This document shows positions 36,642 to 46,300 of a stretch of DNA of 64,000 bases, in pieces (within the stretch, counting starts at the first letter, position 1; each line of letters begins with the position of its first letter). The notes beneath the pieces are model-generated. The model had not been told where the DNA came from. It saw only the letters and a program-made list of their open reading frames with translations, and did not search any database. Source of the DNA: Methylotenera_A sp031417915 (GTDB lineage Bacteria; Pseudomonadota; Gammaproteobacteria; Burkholderiales; Methylophilaceae); NCBI GenBank assembly GCA_031417915.1, contig JANOWN010000037.1, positions 1 to 64,000 of the forward strand, written 5' to 3'. A program made the translations under genes and the position numbers.

Positions 36642-37898
36642 TTAGTGATCTATGCTTTCATGTCTTTCAGCCCTTTCAGCCCTTTCAGGACGTTCAATTT
36701 TCTCGAGCCGTTCAATATGTTCAGGCCTTTCAACTTTTTCGTGTTTTTCAGTTTTCTCCGGCCGTTCGGCATGCTCTGATCTATCTTTGGCATCTTTATT
36801 GTCGTTAGCGCCTCTGCCTTGTTCTGTGCGCTCTCCCTTGGTTTTCTCTGATGCATTTGGGCGATGCTTACCGCCACCACGCTCCAACAGTTTATTTTCA
36901 TTCGAATATTCAATGCTGCGTGCGGTAATCTTGCCAGCGCGATCTAACTTGCCGCGTACAATAACAGTTTGATTTTCGTTAGCATTTTTGCCGCTGATTT
37001 TGGTGTTGGCATCAATGTTAATCGCTTGATTTTGCATACTAAATTGCTGCCTTGCTGCTGTTGAAATGCCTTGAATAACCACGTTTTCTGCGTTTCTGAG
37101 CACACGTTGCGTAGCGCTATCGTCGATATAATCAGCGTGTAATGCGTGGCCATCCCAGCTTCCGCTTACCTGAACAATACGTCCAGTACGAATTTGATTT
37201 GCGTTCGCAATGCTAACGCCATTTATTTTGCCAGCTTGGTCGACAATACCCGCAATTGAGGACGGCGTATTGGCCGAAGCTATATCTATGCGCAACGCTT
37301 GTATGGCATTGTTGGCCGAGGTGTTGGCTGCGGCTAAACCGCTAATTTTGACTATTTGATTTGGTTTTAAATCGGCTCTGCCAATGGTGTTGTTACTCAG
37401 ATTAATTGTTTGTCCCATTAGCTGAACGGTGTTTTGTGCGGCATCCACTTTTTCGATTTTGCCGACCATAATATGAGAGACGCTCACGCGCTGCGCTCTG
37501 AGCTGATTTGCTTTGTTGATTGATTCAATCGCAACCAGTTGGCCGATGTTGAGCGCTTCAACAGAAGATGACACGCCATCAACATCAACAATGGTTTGTT
37601 TGTCGTAATGCACCTCCAGGCCATTCACGCAGATACTTGCGAAGCCAGTGATAATGCCAATAATACCTGTGCCACCAACACCTGAATTGGCTTGATCACC
37701 CGTACCGCCAACACCTGAGTTGGCTTGCACACCAGTGCCACCAATGCCTTCTGATTGGTTGCCTGTGCCACCAATACCATCTTGTTGGATGCCCGTTCCG
37801 CCTATGCCAGCATTGCAAACGTTGGTCTCGGCAGCAGTAGTATTCGCTGACAATAAAACCAGCGAAATAGTGACTAAAGCTGCGGAGAAACGTTGCAT
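36642..37898 (-). CDS. exported DUF5666 domain protein with GGTG repeats
   Basis: A 418-residue protein with a signal peptide (about 1-23). It carries five GxGGTG repeats between residues 30 and 85, each followed by a short Gln/Asn-containing spacer, and then several DUF5666-type small beta domains (LNIGQLVAIES..., LKPNQIVKISGL...). A highly charged tail of about 80 residues holds repeated ERPE/ERAE/EKVE units. AAAGGAAAG precedes the ATG. The function is unknown. The Gly repeats and tail look like flexible surface or matrix segments. Confidence 0.78.
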   Translation of the reverse strand: MQRFSAALVTISLVLLSANTTAAETNVCNAGIGGTGIQQDGIGGTGNQSEGIGGTGVQANSGVGGTGDQANSGVGGTGIIGIITGFASICVNGLEVHYDKQTIVDVDGVSSSVEALNIGQLVAIESINKANQLRAQRVSVSHIMVGKIEKVDAAQNTVQLMGQTINLSNNTIGRADLKPNQIVKISGLAAANTSANNAIQALRIDIASANTPSSIAGIVDQAGKINGVSIANANQIRTGRIVQVSGSWDGHALHADYIDDSATQRVLRNAENVVIQGISTAARQQFSMQNQAINIDANTKISGKNANENQTVIVRGKLDRAGKITARSIEYSNENKLLERGGGKHRPNASEKTKGERTEQGRGANDNKDAKDRSEHAERPEKTEKHEKVERPEHIERLEKIERPERAERAERHESIDH

Positions 37899-37901
37899 TG
37901 T

Positions 37902-38789
37902 TTAGCTTTCCTTTTCAGGTGCTATTGGACTATCAACAGGCTGATCGTCATCGGTGTGATAAAAATACACACCAAAATTCATTCTTTGGTCGGCCTTATC
38001 AGATTCTCTGCGCGCTATCTTGCCAGGCTCTGTTTGTGCGGCTTTAAGCGCTGCGGCGCGTCGATTCAGTGCTTTAATCGTATTCATACCATTTTGCCTC
38101 GCTAGATCATGTAATGTCTCAACGTTTGCCGCAGTTAAGTTGTCATAATATACGCAGCGCTCAAGCATGGGTTCGTTTTTGCTGTTTAAGTTACTCACAG
38201 CGGCCGACATGTGGTCATGCACATTCATCGCTAAAAAAGATAACTTATATTCTAAATCTTGGTTGGGAATAAATGCTTGCACATTTAGCCGTACATGGTC
38301 GCTATAGTCGAGACTCACAAATCCCAGCCTTAGCCATTCGTCTAATACTGGGCGCGCACGAAAATCTTTGCTAACGCTGGCTACCAAAGATTCAAAGGAG
38401 ATTATTCCTTTGCTGGCAAGTCGCGGCAGTGCTCGCGGTTGGCCAGATTCATCTAAGTATTTGCTGTCGCCCAGCCATAAGCCAAAAATCTGCGCGCTTA
38501 AAGAAAAGGGCGGCTCGTGTTCCTCATTCTGCTCGTCACGAATACGCTGTACATCTTTGCGATGTACACCCGTTAACAAAGTAATACGGCTGTTGGTTTG
38601 CTCCTTGCCTTCAATTTTAAATTCATCCTCGGCTACGCTTACAAACACACGCTTTAAATCCTCGAGCACCATGGTGTAATTAATGCCTTGAGAAAGCATG
38701 AGGCGTACTAAAGGGCGCAATACCTTTCGTAAAGTATTGTGCAAAATAATTTGCATCTTATTGGAAGAGTTGGTGAGATTAATTTGCAT
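37902..38789 (-). CDS. DUF6502 family protein (possible HTH regulator)
   Basis: A 295-residue cytoplasmic protein. Its N-terminal third (LRKVLRPLVRLMLSQGINYTMVLEDLKRVFVSVAEDEF...) and the following NSRITLLTGVHRKDVQRIRDE segment match DUF6502 and look like a helix-turn-helix DNA-binding region. The C-terminal part is helical and ends in a short charged tail. It sits 3 bp upstream of the DUF5666 gene and 20 bp after the Fe-S flavoprotein gene, so it could regulate this group. That is inference. Confidence 0.72.
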   Translation of the reverse strand: MQINLTNSSNKMQIILHNTLRKVLRPLVRLMLSQGINYTMVLEDLKRVFVSVAEDEFKIEGKEQTNSRITLLTGVHRKDVQRIRDEQNEEHEPPFSLSAQIFGLWLGDSKYLDESGQPRALPRLASKGIISFESLVASVSKDFRARPVLDEWLRLGFVSLDYSDHVRLNVQAFIPNQDLEYKLSFLAMNVHDHMSAAVSNLNSKNEPMLERCVYYDNLTAANVETLHDLARQNGMNTIKALNRRAAALKAAQTEPGKIARRESDKADQRMNFGVYFYHTDDDQPVDSPIAPEKES

Positions 38790-38809
38790 TGATTATCAGT
38801 TAGTGCATT

Positions 38810-40138
38810 CTAGCTAAGTCGAGCGGAATCACGTGATACAGCCCTTTTCCCATAATGCGTTTCTACCATCACGCCAATTTCTTTTAAAAATGGCGTTGGC
38901 AAAACGCCACCCGCACACACGATTATTGCCCCATTTGGAAGTTCTACAATCGATTTATCAGCCAACTCAATTTTTACCGTATCCACACCTATTTCTTTGA
39001 CGCTGGATTTGAGTTGAACTGTGAGTCTTTTTGCAGTTTCTGCCTCTTGCAATCGATCACGATTTTTAGGTTTTACGCGACCAAAAGCCTCGCTACGATA
39101 AGAAAGAGTTACGGTTGTACCTGGTTGTTCGGCTATTGAAATTGCGGCTTCCAAAGCGCTGTCGCCGCCACCCACCACTAGAACATGCATGTTGCGATAT
39201 TGCTCTGGGTCGGTCAGCCTATAAACGACTTTAGCTTGATCTTCCCCAGCCACATCTAGCTTGCGAGGTGTGCCCATGCGGCCGATAGCAAGCAGGATAT
39301 TGGCTGTTTGGTAGATGGTTTTAGAGGTTTTGACTTCAAAGCCTTTGTTTGTCTTGGTGACAGTTTCCATGCGTTCGTTAAAATTAATTTTAAACGGGTG
39401 TTCTTTGAGTACTCGATTCCAGAATCCGAGCAGCTCTTCTTTGCTAATATCGTACATTTCCACTTTGCCAACAATCGGCAATACCACGGGCTGGGTCATG
39501 GCGATTTTGTTGCGCGGGTATTTGTAAATGGCGCCACCTAGCGAGTCCTCTTGTTCTATGGTGATGCTCTTAAGTTTCTTTTCTTTGGCGGCAAGTGAGG
39601 CCGAAAGTCCCGCCGGCCCTGCCCCTATAATGACAACATCGTATTCATTGCCATCATTCTTTTTTTGTGTGATGGAGTCAATCGCTTGCTTGCCTTGCTC
39701 TGCGGTCTTGCGGATTAAGCCCATGCCACCAAGTTCGCCAGCGATAAAGATATTATCAACATTGGTTTCAAAAGAGGGCTTAACAAGCGGAATGTCCATG
39801 CCACGTTTTTCAGTACCGAATACTAATTCTATAGCATCAACGGGACACGCCGTTAAACAAGCGCCATGGCCAATGCAATGTACTGGGTCTGTCAACACTG
39901 CCTTGCCGCCAATAATGCTTAGTGCTTTTTCTGGGCAGGCTTTCACACAAGCACCAGAACCACAGCAAAGACTAAGGTTAATGACGGGGTGTATTGAAGC
40001 AGGCTCAGTCAACCCTGCCTCTTTTGCCTCATTCCAGCGATCTTTACCGCGTCGATTAATTTTCTTTTTACGAGTAATGTAAATCGCTATGATGAGCAGT
40101 ATGGGCGTAAGATAGATGAGTAAGCTTATATTTTGCAT
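38810..40138 (-). CDS. membrane-anchored Fe-S / FAD / NAD(P) oxidoreductase
   Basis: A 442-residue protein. It begins with a membrane helix (about 4-21), followed by a two-cluster ferredoxin domain (about 50-110) and then a thioredoxin-reductase-like flavoprotein with an FAD motif (VVIIGAGPAGLSAS, about 170) and an NAD(P) motif (VLVVGGGDSALEAA, about 320). The two cluster motifs read CGSGACVKACP and CIGHGACLTACP. In each the second cysteine of the usual CxxCxxCxxxCP is Ser or His. The thioredoxin reductase CxxC is absent. It likely passes electrons between NAD(P)H and a membrane partner; the divergent cytochrome operon is the obvious candidate. Confidence 0.8.
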   Translation of the reverse strand: MQNISLLIYLTPILLIIAIYITRKKKINRRGKDRWNEAKEAGLTEPASIHPVINLSLCCGSGACVKACPEKALSIIGGKAVLTDPVHCIGHGACLTACPVDAIELVFGTEKRGMDIPLVKPSFETNVDNIFIAGELGGMGLIRKTAEQGKQAIDSITQKKNDGNEYDVVIIGAGPAGLSASLAAKEKKLKSITIEQEDSLGGAIYKYPRNKIAMTQPVVLPIVGKVEMYDISKEELLGFWNRVLKEHPFKINFNERMETVTKTNKGFEVKTSKTIYQTANILLAIGRMGTPRKLDVAGEDQAKVVYRLTDPEQYRNMHVLVVGGGDSALEAAISIAEQPGTTVTLSYRSEAFGRVKPKNRDRLQEAETAKRLTVQLKSSVKEIGVDTVKIELADKSIVELPNGAIIVCAGGVLPTPFLKEIGVMVETHYGKRAVSRDSARLS

Positions 40139-40303
40139 GGTTTATTTTGCATGGTTGCTTTGGTTGAGAGTTAATATTCAATCTTGTAGTTCATAAAATA
40201 ATTATTTCAGCCTGCTCAATATACTATACTATTCACAGAAATGACGCAAAATATGTGAGAAAATTACACACGTAAAATTTTATCAAGGTCTGTTATTTCG
40301 ACA

Positions 40304-41170
40304 ATGAATGCAAAAGTAAATTCACAAGAACCTTCGCAAGCGCATGCATGGTTAGGCAAGTTTGGCCATTTTCTAAATCGGCTAACAATGTGGTTGCTGC
40401 TAATTGCGCTGGTGTGTTTGGCCTGGATAGTCGCCCACGGCAATTACTATAAACCTGGTGAAGGCCTAGGTTATAACCTAGGTTTGGCAGGCGGCTTAAT
40501 GATGCTCACCTTGCTGTTATATTCTGCGCGTAAACACCTCGCCTTTATGCAGCCTTTGGGTAAACTCAAGTATTGGTTTCGTATCCACATGATACTTGGC
40601 GTGCTTGGGCCGATACTCGTTTTGTTTCATACCACTTTTCATTTAGGCTCCATGAACGCGACCATCGCTTTTTATTGCATGCTATTGGTTGCAGGTAGTG
40701 GTTTGATTGGTAGGCTTGTATATACCCGTATTCACAAGGGGTTGTATGGTAGCCGATCTACATTGAGCGAGGCACATGAAGATTTGGCGGGGAGCAAGGG
40801 AAACGTAAAGTCGAAATTACATTTTTTCCCCCAAGTTGAAAATAATATTAAAAAGTTCGAACATGAGGCTTTGGAAAAAAAACGTGGATTTTTAGCTGGA
40901 GTTTGGTTTTTTTTCAGCTTTGATGTACGCCGCATGCTACTTGCTTGGCGCTGCAAGCGTTATATACACTTGCAGCTAGGCGCTAGCATGCTCGATGTGG
41001 CGGGCGAAGCGTCCGATTTGGTCAATCAATATTTAAAGCAAATTCAAACAGTGGCACAATTTAAGAAGTGTGAACAAATCTTTTCAGCTTGGCACGTGCT
41101 ACATATTCCGTTGATGTATATGATGGTAGCTACTGCGATATTTCATGTTATTTGGGTGCATATGTACTAA
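40304..41170 (+). CDS. integral membrane protein, candidate b-type cytochrome of the conduit
   Basis: A 288-residue protein with four hydrophobic helices in the first half (about 28-46, 55-75, 95-112, 120-140), a cytoplasmic-looking basic region, and a last helix at the C-terminus. Histidines fall in or next to helices (RIHMILG, FHTTFHLG, AWHVLHIPL, IFHVIWVHMY), as expected for bis-His haem b ligands of ferric-reductase-like proteins. The family name is not recognised. It is 6 bp upstream of the 27-haem cytochrome gene and divergent from the Fe-S flavoprotein, so it may link the quinone pool or the flavoprotein to periplasmic cytochromes. Confidence 0.65.
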   Translation: MNAKVNSQEPSQAHAWLGKFGHFLNRLTMWLLLIALVCLAWIVAHGNYYKPGEGLGYNLGLAGGLMMLTLLLYSARKHLAFMQPLGKLKYWFRIHMILGVLGPILVLFHTTFHLGSMNATIAFYCMLLVAGSGLIGRLVYTRIHKGLYGSRSTLSEAHEDLAGSKGNVKSKLHFFPQVENNIKKFEHEALEKKRGFLAGVWFFFSFDVRRMLLAWRCKRYIHLQLGASMLDVAGEASDLVNQYLKQIQTVAQFKKCEQIFSAWHVLHIPLMYMMVATAIFHVIWVHMY

Positions 41171-41176
41171 ATTTAG

Positions 41177-43153
41177 ATGCTACGTTTCCTCAATCTTTTT
41201 ATTCTTTCATTCTTCCTGTCATTCAATGTTGGCGCGGATACGCTTGAAAGCGTGATGATGCCTGGTAAGGTCATTCAAGGTCATGCCAAATGGGAGGACA
41301 CCTGCCTAAAATGTCATAAAAAGTTTGATAAAGAGGGTCAAAACCAGCTCTGTAAAGACTGCCATAAAGACATTAATAAAGATGTTGCGCAGAAAAAAGG
41401 TTACCACGGCAAGATGCAGCAAGGCAAAAAATGCTCCGAATGCCATACCGAGCATAAGGGGCGCGGCGCAATAGTCGTTATTCTGGATGAAAAAATCTTT
41501 AAACATAATCTGACCGATTATGAGTTAAAAGGCGGTCATTTAAACGAAAAAGTACAGTGTAAAGATTGCCACAAACCAAAAATCAAATGGCGCGATGCGC
41601 CAGGTACTTGTATTGGCTGCCATAAAAAGGATGATGAACATAAGGGCTCACTGGGCGATAAGTGTGTGGATTGCCACGTGGAGAAGGATTGGAAAGAGAT
41701 TAAGTTTGATCACGATAAAAGTGATTTTAAGCTGCGTGGTGCGCATGCTGAAACCAAGGTGATGTGTAAGGATTGTCATAAAGACGATAAGTTTAAAGAA
41801 ACGCCGAACGAGTGCTACGCTTGCCACAAGAAAGACGACGATCACAAGGGAGTTTTCGGCCAGAAATGCGGCGATTGCCATACCGATAAAGATTGGAAAA
41901 CCACCACATTCGACCATACCAAGGATGGCCATTTCGCCTTGCTAGGCAAGCACGATAGCGCCAAATGCGCCAGTTGTCATAAGTCAGCTGGGCAAAAATT
42001 ACCGCTAACTTGTATCGGCTGTCACCGCAATGACGATAAACACAAAGGCTCGCTAGGTGAGAAGTGCGGAGATTGTCACAACGAGCGCAGTTGGACCAGT
42101 ACGGGGGAGTTTAATCATGATAAAGATACCAAGTTTCCTCTGAAAGATAAGCACAAAACAGCCAAATGCGAGGCTTGCCACACCACGGGTGCTAAGTATG
42201 AAAAACTACCGCTTGATTGTTACTCATGTCACAAAAAAGACGATGTGCATAAAGGCAAGTTTGGCGAGAAGTGTGAAGAATGTCACAATGCCAAGGATTG
42301 GAAAAAAGATACTTTCGATCACGACAAAACTAAGTTCCCACTCAGAGGCAAGCATAAGCCAGCCAAGTGTGAGAGTTGTCACAAAAGCGGGCTAGAGGAA
42401 AAACTTAAAACGGGTTGTAACGACTGTCACCAAAAAGACGATAAACATAAAGGCGTATTCGGTGCGAGTTGCGAGAAGTGTCATAACGACGATGACTGGA
42501 AAAAAACCAGTAGTTTCGATCACACCAAAGATACGAAATATCCATTAAAAGGTAAGCACATTAAAACCAAGTGCGAGGCTTGCCACAAGCCGCCGCCAGC
42601 GCCGCCTAAGCTGTTGCCTACGGCTACGTGCTTCTCTTGCCATGAGCGCGATGACGTGCACAAAGGCTCCGAAGGTAAGAAGTGCGAAGATTGTCACACT
42701 GAAGCGACTTGGAAAGTGAAAGACTTTGACCATAATAAAACTAAGTTCCCTTTGCTTGGCAAACATGGCCCAGTAGAGTGTAGTAAGTGCCACTTGACTG
42801 GAAAATTTAAAGAGGCCAAGTCGGATTGCTATTCTTGCCATACGAAAGATGACGTACATAAGAAAAAACTAGGCACGCTGTGCGAGGACTGCCACAACGC
42901 TAGAGATTGGGCGGTATGGGACTTTAATCATGACACGCGTACCAAGTACAAGCTTGATGGGGCACACAAAAAAGTGGACTGCTTGGATTGTCATAGAATT
43001 GCTTTTGTTGGCAAGGTAAAACAAAGCACGACATGTTATAGCTGCCACTCCAGTGATGATGTGCACGGAGGTAGCTTTGGCCCGCAATGTGACCGATGCC
43101 ATGTCACCACAAATTTCAGAGACATCAAGGTGAATGCGGGTGTGGGAAGGTAA
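41177..43153 (+). CDS. 27-CXXCH multihaem cytochrome c
   Basis: A 658-residue exported protein (signal peptide about 1-20) with 27 CXXCH haem-attachment motifs by my count. They occur in a repeat of about 65-75 residues with three haems each, marked by CHKKDDxHKG, an aromatic DWK segment and FDHxKTKFPLxGKH. The extra histidines in DxHKG, FDH and GKH could be distal haem ligands. The protein is very Lys/Asp-rich, unlike the Thr/Ala-rich giant cytochrome that follows. It is presumably periplasmic and carries electrons from the membrane protein upstream toward the outer membrane. Confidence 0.9.
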   Translation: MLRFLNLFILSFFLSFNVGADTLESVMMPGKVIQGHAKWEDTCLKCHKKFDKEGQNQLCKDCHKDINKDVAQKKGYHGKMQQGKKCSECHTEHKGRGAIVVILDEKIFKHNLTDYELKGGHLNEKVQCKDCHKPKIKWRDAPGTCIGCHKKDDEHKGSLGDKCVDCHVEKDWKEIKFDHDKSDFKLRGAHAETKVMCKDCHKDDKFKETPNECYACHKKDDDHKGVFGQKCGDCHTDKDWKTTTFDHTKDGHFALLGKHDSAKCASCHKSAGQKLPLTCIGCHRNDDKHKGSLGEKCGDCHNERSWTSTGEFNHDKDTKFPLKDKHKTAKCEACHTTGAKYEKLPLDCYSCHKKDDVHKGKFGEKCEECHNAKDWKKDTFDHDKTKFPLRGKHKPAKCESCHKSGLEEKLKTGCNDCHQKDDKHKGVFGASCEKCHNDDDWKKTSSFDHTKDTKYPLKGKHIKTKCEACHKPPPAPPKLLPTATCFSCHERDDVHKGSEGKKCEDCHTEATWKVKDFDHNKTKFPLLGKHGPVECSKCHLTGKFKEAKSDCYSCHTKDDVHKKKLGTLCEDCHNARDWAVWDFNHDTRTKYKLDGAHKKVDCLDCHRIAFVGKVKQSTTCYSCHSSDDVHGGSFGPQCDRCHVTTNFRDIKVNAGVGR

Positions 43154-43241
43154 AAATTGCTGCGGCGACTACCGCTTTAAAAGGGCATATATAACTTTTA
43201 GTCCAATTTTTTAAAATCTATATACTTTTTTATAAAAATGT

Positions 43242-43270
43242 TTGACGCATAATTATTTCCCACTTATTAT
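43242..43270 (+). promoter_or_regulatory. candidate sigma-70 promoter of the giant cytochrome gene
   Basis: TTGACG (43242-43247), a 17-bp spacer and TATTAT (43265-43270) lie about 85 bp upstream of the TTG start at 43355, in the AT-rich 200-bp gap between the two cytochrome genes. The giant gene may therefore be transcribed on its own as well as by read-through. Confidence 0.5.
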
Positions 43271-43354
43271 CAGTCCACTGTGTATAAATTTCCCACAATT
43301 AAATGTATGTTGTGATGTGTGAGAAGTGCGAACACTTTTTGCTTAGGGATTAAC

Positions 43355-46300
43355 TTGCAATTTAGTTGGAAGCAGATAACAGCACTATTTTTAGCCTGTT
43401 GCTTAGCCCTTATGATGGCAAGTGCGGCTACTGCTGCCACAAAAACCGTTAAAGGTGGCTTCAAGTTTGATCACACAAAGACTGGTTTCCCACTAGTAGG
43501 TCAGCATGCCACGGCAAGGTGCGAAACCTGCCACATCAACGGCATATTTAAAGGCACACCAAAACAATGTTCGGGCTGTCATATTAATGGCAACCGCATG
43601 AATGCCTCTGCTAAGCCAGCTGGTCACATGCCGACAAATGATAAATGCGAAACATGTCACTTAGCAGCTGCATGGAAACCTGCGAAAATGAGCCATATTG
43701 GCGTTATGCTAGGCCAATCGTGTGCAAGTTGTCATAATGGCACCTCAGCAGTTGGTAAACCAGCAAACCATATTGCAACGACAGCCGATTGCGGCACTTG
43801 CCACAAAAATAACGCTTGGACGCCAGCCAAAGGTTTTAACCATCTGGATAGTTCTGGCAAGGCTATAACAAGCGGGTGTGCCAGCTGCCACAACAACACG
43901 ACGGCAAAAGGTAAATCGTCCAGCCATATTCCAACAACTGCCACATGCGAAACTTGCCATAGTTCTACAGCCTCGTTTGTTGGCAGCGCTAAGTTTGACC
44001 ATGCAGGCATCACTACTGGTTGCGCCAGCTGCCATAACGGTAAATCTGCTAAGGGCAAATCAGCTACTCATATTACAACCACTGCAAGTTGCGAAACTTG
44101 CCATACTTCTACAGCAAGTTTCTTAGGCGCAAAATTCGACCACAATGGCGTCACTACTGGCTGCGTTAGTTGCCATAATGGTAAAGCCGCGAAGGGTAAA
44201 TCTGCCACGCACATTACCACCGCATCAGCTTGCGAGATCTGCCATACTACTGCAGCTTTCAAGCCTGCCACCATGAACCATACTGGCATTACCAAAGGTT
44301 GTGCGAGTTGCCATAACGGTACCGCAGCCAAAGGCAAATCAAGCACACACATTGCCACCACTGCGGCTTGTGAAACTTGCCATACCAGCACCTCTAGCTT
44401 TAAAGGTGGCGCAGCGATGAATCACACTGGCATTACTAAGGGGTGTGTCAATTGCCATAATGGCACTGTAGCCTTGGGTCAGTCTAAGAGCCATATTGTC
44501 ACTGCTACGGCTTGTGAAACTTGCCACAAATCAACTAGTAGCTTTAAAGGTGCGGCGATGAACCACGCAGGCATCACCACTGGTTGCGCCAGCTGCCATA
44601 ACGGCACTGCTGCCAAAGGAAAATCGACTACTCACATTGCCACTACCGCTAAATGTGAAACTTGTCATACCAGCACAACTAGCTTTAAAGGCGCGAAAAT
44701 GAACCACACTGGCATTACTGCTGGCTGCGCAAGCTGCCATAACGGTAAAACAGCGTTAGGCAAAACTACCACACACATAGCAACAACCGCAGCTTGCGAA
44801 ACATGTCATAAATCGACCGCCAGCTTCAAAGGTACGGCGATGAACCATACTGGCGTTACTACTGGTTGTGCGAGCTGCCATAACAACACCGCTGCATTGG
44901 GCAAAGCTGCTACACATATTCCAACCACTAAAGCGTGTGAAACTTGCCACACCAGCACTGCCAGCTTTAAAGGCGCGGTGATGAACCACTCTGGCATTAC
45001 CAGTGGCTGTGCAACTTGCCACGGCGGTAACTTCGCTACGGTTAAAGCTAAACCGGCGACTCACATTGCGACTACAGCGGCGTGTGAGACTTGCCATAAA
45101 AACACCACTTCGTTCAAAACTGGCGCGGCCATGAATCACACTGGCATCACGACTGGCTGTGCAGGCTGCCATAACGGTACCGCCGCGCTTGGCAAGCCAA
45201 CTACAGGCCACATACCAACTACTAAAGCTTGTGAAACTTGCCATACCAACACCAGCGCCTTTAAGCCAGCAGTGATGAATCACAGCGGCATTACGACTGG
45301 CTGTGCGACTTGCCATGGCGGTAGTTTCACGACTGTAAAAGCTAAACCAGCGACTCACATTGCGACTACAGCGGCGTGCGAGACTTGCCATAAAAACACT
45401 ACTAGCTTCAAAACTGGCGCGGCGATGAACCATACTGGCATCGTGAGTGGCTGTGCGGGCTGTCATAATGGTACTGCTGCGCTTGGAAAACCAGCCGCCC
45501 CTAACCATATACCGACTACAGCGACTTGTGAAACTTGCCATAAATCTACGGTAGCGTTTAAACCAACCGTGATGAACCACACTGGCATTGTGACCAACTG
45601 TGCGAGCTGCCATGGTGTGACTACTGGCGTGAAAGCTAAATCTGCAGCTCACTTCCCAACCACTGCTAAGTGCGAAACCTGTCATAGCAATACAACTGCC
45701 TTCGTGCCAGCCACGATGAACCACACTGGCATTACGACTGGCTGTGCGACCTGCCACGGCGGAGCCTTTGCCAATGTGAAAACTAAATCAGCCAGCCACG
45801 TCGCCACGACAGCGGCTTGCGAAACTTGCCATAAATCGACGACAGCGTTTGCGGGTGCGATCTTCAGCCACACTGGTGTTAAAGCAGGCACTTGTGCGAC
45901 TTGTCACGGTGTGAGCTCAAAAGGCAAGCCAGCAACGCATATTCCAACAACTTTAAGTTGTGATTCGTGCCATAAAAACACAACATCATTCACAGCGCCA
46001 ACTATGAATCACGTTGGCATCACTACTGGCTGTGCGACCTGTCACGGCGGCAGTTTTGCAAACGTGATGAAGAAACCTGCAACTCATATTGTGACCAATG
46101 CGGCTTGTGAAACTTGCCATAAATCGACTACAACGTTTGCGGGCACCGTATTTAACCACACCGGCGTTAAAGTGGGCACTTGTGCGACTTGTCACGGCGT
46201 TACCTCTAAAGGCAAACCAGCAACGCATATTCCAACCACAGCATCGTGCGACTCATGCCATAAAAACACGACTTCATTCACAGCGCCAACCATGAACCAT

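Noticed and set aside
40258..40274. CRP-like palindrome TGTG...CACA upstream of the conduit membrane protein
   Set aside because: The spacing between the half-sites is one base longer than in the CRP/FNR consensus and the inner bases do not match. It is not strong enough to report as an operator.
44756..45757. Long antisense open frame (333 codons) opposite the giant cytochrome, and several shorter ones
   Set aside because: The complement of a repetitive CXXCH/Thr/Ala-rich gene simply lacks stop codons. The translated products are repetitive shadows without a ribosome site or a recognisable family.
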